This document shows positions 14,800 to 16,454 of a stretch of 16,454 bases of DNA, piece after piece. Both the position numbers and the translations under genes were made by a program. Origin of the DNA: JBBQBQ01 sp038317685 (GTDB taxonomy: Bacteria > Desulfobacterota > Desulfuromonadia > Desulfuromonadales > DDH964); NCBI GenBank assembly GCA_038317685.1, contig JBBQBQ010000056.1, forward strand, positions 1 through 16,454. The letters run 5' to 3'. Position 1 is the stretch's first letter; each line of letters begins with the position of its first letter. Under the pieces are notes generated by a model. The model made no database searches and was not told the DNA's origin. It worked only from the letters and a program-made list of their open reading frames with translations.

Positions 14800-15349
14800 C
14801 CATCCCGACCTCCCCCGCCTGCGACGCCGGGTCTTTCTCGCCCTCTTTGCCGCCCTGGCGGTCGCCCTCCACACCCTGGAGGCGCTGCTGCCGGCACCGG
14901 CTCCCTGGTTCCGCCTCGGCTTCGCCAATATCCTGACCCTAGTGGCCCTCTTCTGCTACGGCGGCCGTGCGGCCTGGTCGGTGGCGCTGGTCCGTATCGG
15001 CGTCGGCTCCCTGGTCCTCGGCAACCTCTTCGCCCCGGGCTTCCTCCTCGCCCTCGGCGGCGGCATTCCCGCCACCGCCCTGATGACCCTGGCCCATCGG
15101 GTCGGCGGCCGACGCCTCGGCCCGGTCGGCGTTTCGGCCCTCGGCGCCGCCGGCCACGCCGCCGGCCAGATGCTGATCGCCTCCCTGGTCCTGGTCCGCC
15201 ACCCCGGCCTCTGGGCCCTCTTCCCCTTTTTCCTGCTCTTCGCCCTGCTGACCGGGATCGCCAACGGCGTGGCCGCTGACCTGGTCCTCGACGCCCTGCG
15301 CGGCCATCCGGCTTTCTCCGCCGCTCTCGGGGTGGAGGAAGAGCGGTGA
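14780..15349 (+). CDS. Gx transporter family membrane protein (EetB-like)
   Basis: 189 aa, strongly hydrophobic with about five or six membrane helices and the GFANILTLVALF and Gly/Ala-rich segments of the Gx transporter family. This family is often mislabelled heptaprenyl diphosphate synthase component I and resembles ECF-transporter substrate-binding (S) subunits. ATG 14780 lies inside the preceding gene, giving a 20-base overlap and probable coupling; the ribosome site is weak. Substrate is unknown. The equivalent in Gram-positive extracellular electron transfer loci is EetB. No EcfA/EcfT partner is encoded here, and the ABC protein downstream is an exporter type and not an ECF ATPase. No prenyl synthase component II is present to support the older name. 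Confidence 0.85.
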   Translation: MTSSPADHPDLPRLRRRVFLALFAALAVALHTLEALLPAPAPWFRLGFANILTLVALFCYGGRAAWSVALVRIGVGSLVLGNLFAPGFLLALGGGIPATALMTLAHRVGGRRLGPVGVSALGAAGHAAGQMLIASLVLVRHPGLWALFPFFLLFALLTGIANGVAADLVLDALRGHPAFSAALGVEEER

Positions 15350-16454
15350 AGGTCCTGCGCTTCCTCCGCCCCTACTGGCACCCCTACCGGCGCCGGCTGA
15401 CGGCCGGGGCGGGCTGGCTGCTGTTGACCAACCTGCTGGCGCTGGCCATCCCGAAGCTGCTCCAGCAGGGGATCGACGGGGCCGTGGCCGGCACCGCCGG
15501 CGTGGTGGCGACCGCCGCCGCCCTCCTCGCCGCCGCCGCCGTCGCCCGGGGCGGGGCGCGCCTCGCCTCCCGGCTCCCGTTTCTGCACAGTGCCCGGCTG
15601 ATCGAGGTCGATCTGCGCCGCGACCTGATGAACCGGCTCCTCGCCAAGGAAACGGCCTTCTTCGACGGTCACCGCACCGGCGACATCCTCTCGCGCTTCA
15701 CCAACGACCTGGCCAATGTGCGGATGCTCGCCGGTTTCGGTCTGCTGACCATCTGCAACGCGATCCTCATCTACCTGATGTCCCTGGCGATGCTCTTCAC
15801 CCTGGCGCCGAAGCTGGCGCTGATCGCCCTCCTCCCCTATCCGCTGCTGCTCCTGATCGTAAAGCGCCTCAGCCGCGACCTTCTGCTCCACTCGAGCGCA
15901 GTCCAGGAAGGGCTCGGCCAGGTCAGCGAAGCGGTCGAGGAGGCGGTCAGCGGCCAGGCGGTGATCCGCGCCGGTACCCTGCGGGTCAATCGCCTCGCAC
16001 GCTTTTCCGCCGTCAACGGCGACTATCTGGAGAGCAACCTGAAGCTGGCGCGACTGAGGGCGCTGCTGCTGCCGATCATGACCCTGGTCGGCCCCCTGGC
16101 GACCCTGCTGGCCTTTGCCTTCGGCGGCAAGCTGGTGGTGGGGAAGGCCTTGACCCTGGGGGAACTGGTGGCCTTCAACGCCTATCTGGTGCAGCTCGCC
16201 TGGCCGACCATGCTCCTCGGCTGGGTCCTGACCCTGCTGCAGCGGGCCCAGGCCAGCTGCGACCGGCTGGCGCCGCTGCTGGCGGCGGAGCCGCCCCCTC
16301 GCGGCGGCACCGCTCCGGTCCCCGGCCCGCCGGCGATCACCGCTCGCGGCCTGAGCTTCGCCTATGGCGACCGGCCGGTTCTGGAGGCTCTGGACTTCGA
16401 CCTCCCGGCCGGCACCCTGGTCGGCATCGTCGGCCCGACCGGCGCCGGCAAGAG
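15346..16454 (+). CDS. ABC exporter half-transporter (MsbA/LmrA type), 3' end cut off
   Basis: 369 complete codons are present and the gene runs off the window. GTG 15346 overlaps the previous stop (GTGA) and follows GGAGG (15334-15338). The N-terminal exporter membrane domain (about 1-315) has six hydrophobic segments and the coupling-helix motif FFDGHRTGDILSR that is typical of ABC exporters. The ATPase domain starts around residue 328 with SFAYGDRPVL (A-loop Tyr), and Walker A GPTGAGK (363-369) sits at the window edge, so the signature and Walker B motifs are not seen. The substrate cannot be told: lipid A or other lipid flippase, peptide or drug exporters all look like this. Co-directional overlap suggests it is transcribed with the apbE group. 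Confidence 0.92.
   Translation, partial: MKVLRFLRPYWHPYRRRLTAGAGWLLLTNLLALAIPKLLQQGIDGAVAGTAGVVATAAALLAAAAVARGGARLASRLPFLHSARLIEVDLRRDLMNRLLAKETAFFDGHRTGDILSRFTNDLANVRMLAGFGLLTICNAILIYLMSLAMLFTLAPKLALIALLPYPLLLLIVKRLSRDLLLHSSAVQEGLGQVSEAVEEAVSGQAVIRAGTLRVNRLARFSAVNGDYLESNLKLARLRALLLPIMTLVGPLATLLAFAFGGKLVVGKALTLGELVAFNAYLVQLAWPTMLLGWVLTLLQRAQASCDRLAPLLAAEPPPRGGTAPVPGPPAITARGLSFAYGDRPVLEALDFDLPAGTLVGIVGPTGAGK

Noticed and set aside
14780..15349. Annotation as heptaprenyl diphosphate synthase component I
   Set aside because: The protein is a multi-pass membrane protein of the Gx transporter family, and no component II or other prenyl synthase is encoded nearby.
1..16454. CRISPR array, tRNA or rRNA genes, insertion sequences, phage or defence genes
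   Set aside because: No regularly spaced long repeats, cloverleaf sequences, transposase or defence-type domains were recognised; the window reads as ordinary chromosomal operons.

Overview
This window is a GC-rich bacterial chromosomal segment in which every supported gene lies on the + strand and genes are tightly packed. Gene content points to a Gram-negative, diderm bacterium: LolA-type periplasmic lipoprotein carrier, RimO, YajQ, and Lon followed directly by ThiL. The overall style (high GC, frequent GTG/TTG starts, a CheC/CheD chemotaxis operon, short GGGAC-like heptamer repeats) resembles the Desulfuromonadales/Geobacter group. That placement is inference from gene content, not a database result.

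Layout. 1-124: the tail of an upstream gene and two tandem hairpin terminators. 167-937: an NRDE/TANGO2-family protein. 938-1121: intergenic region with a hairpin, a sigma70-like promoter and a perfect inverted repeat in front of lon. 1122-4411: lon and thiL, overlapping by 4 bases. 4487-10592: a chemotaxis-type signalling operon in the order cheR, mcp, cheW, cheY, cheA, cheC, cheD. 10622-11380: a LolA-like carrier, probably the last gene of that run. 11381-11516: terminator, promoter and leader hairpin. 11517-13374: yajQ and rimO. 13397-16454: apbE, a NusG-domain-II membrane protein, a Gx-transporter-family membrane protein and the first two thirds of an ABC exporter, all overlapping or nearly so; the last gene runs off the window. 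No stretch longer than about 185 bases lacks a gene. I saw no tRNA, rRNA, CRISPR array, insertion sequence or integrase.

How the genes work together. The che operon encodes a histidine kinase (CheA), coupling protein (CheW), receptor, methyltransferase (CheR), receptor deamidase (CheD), response regulator (CheY) and CheY-P phosphatase (CheC), but no CheB methylesterase. Its only receptor has two membrane helices with almost no extracytoplasmic loop. The apbE / NusG-II / Gx trio matches the core of the flavin-based extracellular electron transfer locus known from Gram-positive bacteria (FmnB, EetA, EetB). That is the most interesting association here, although it is inferred from family membership only.
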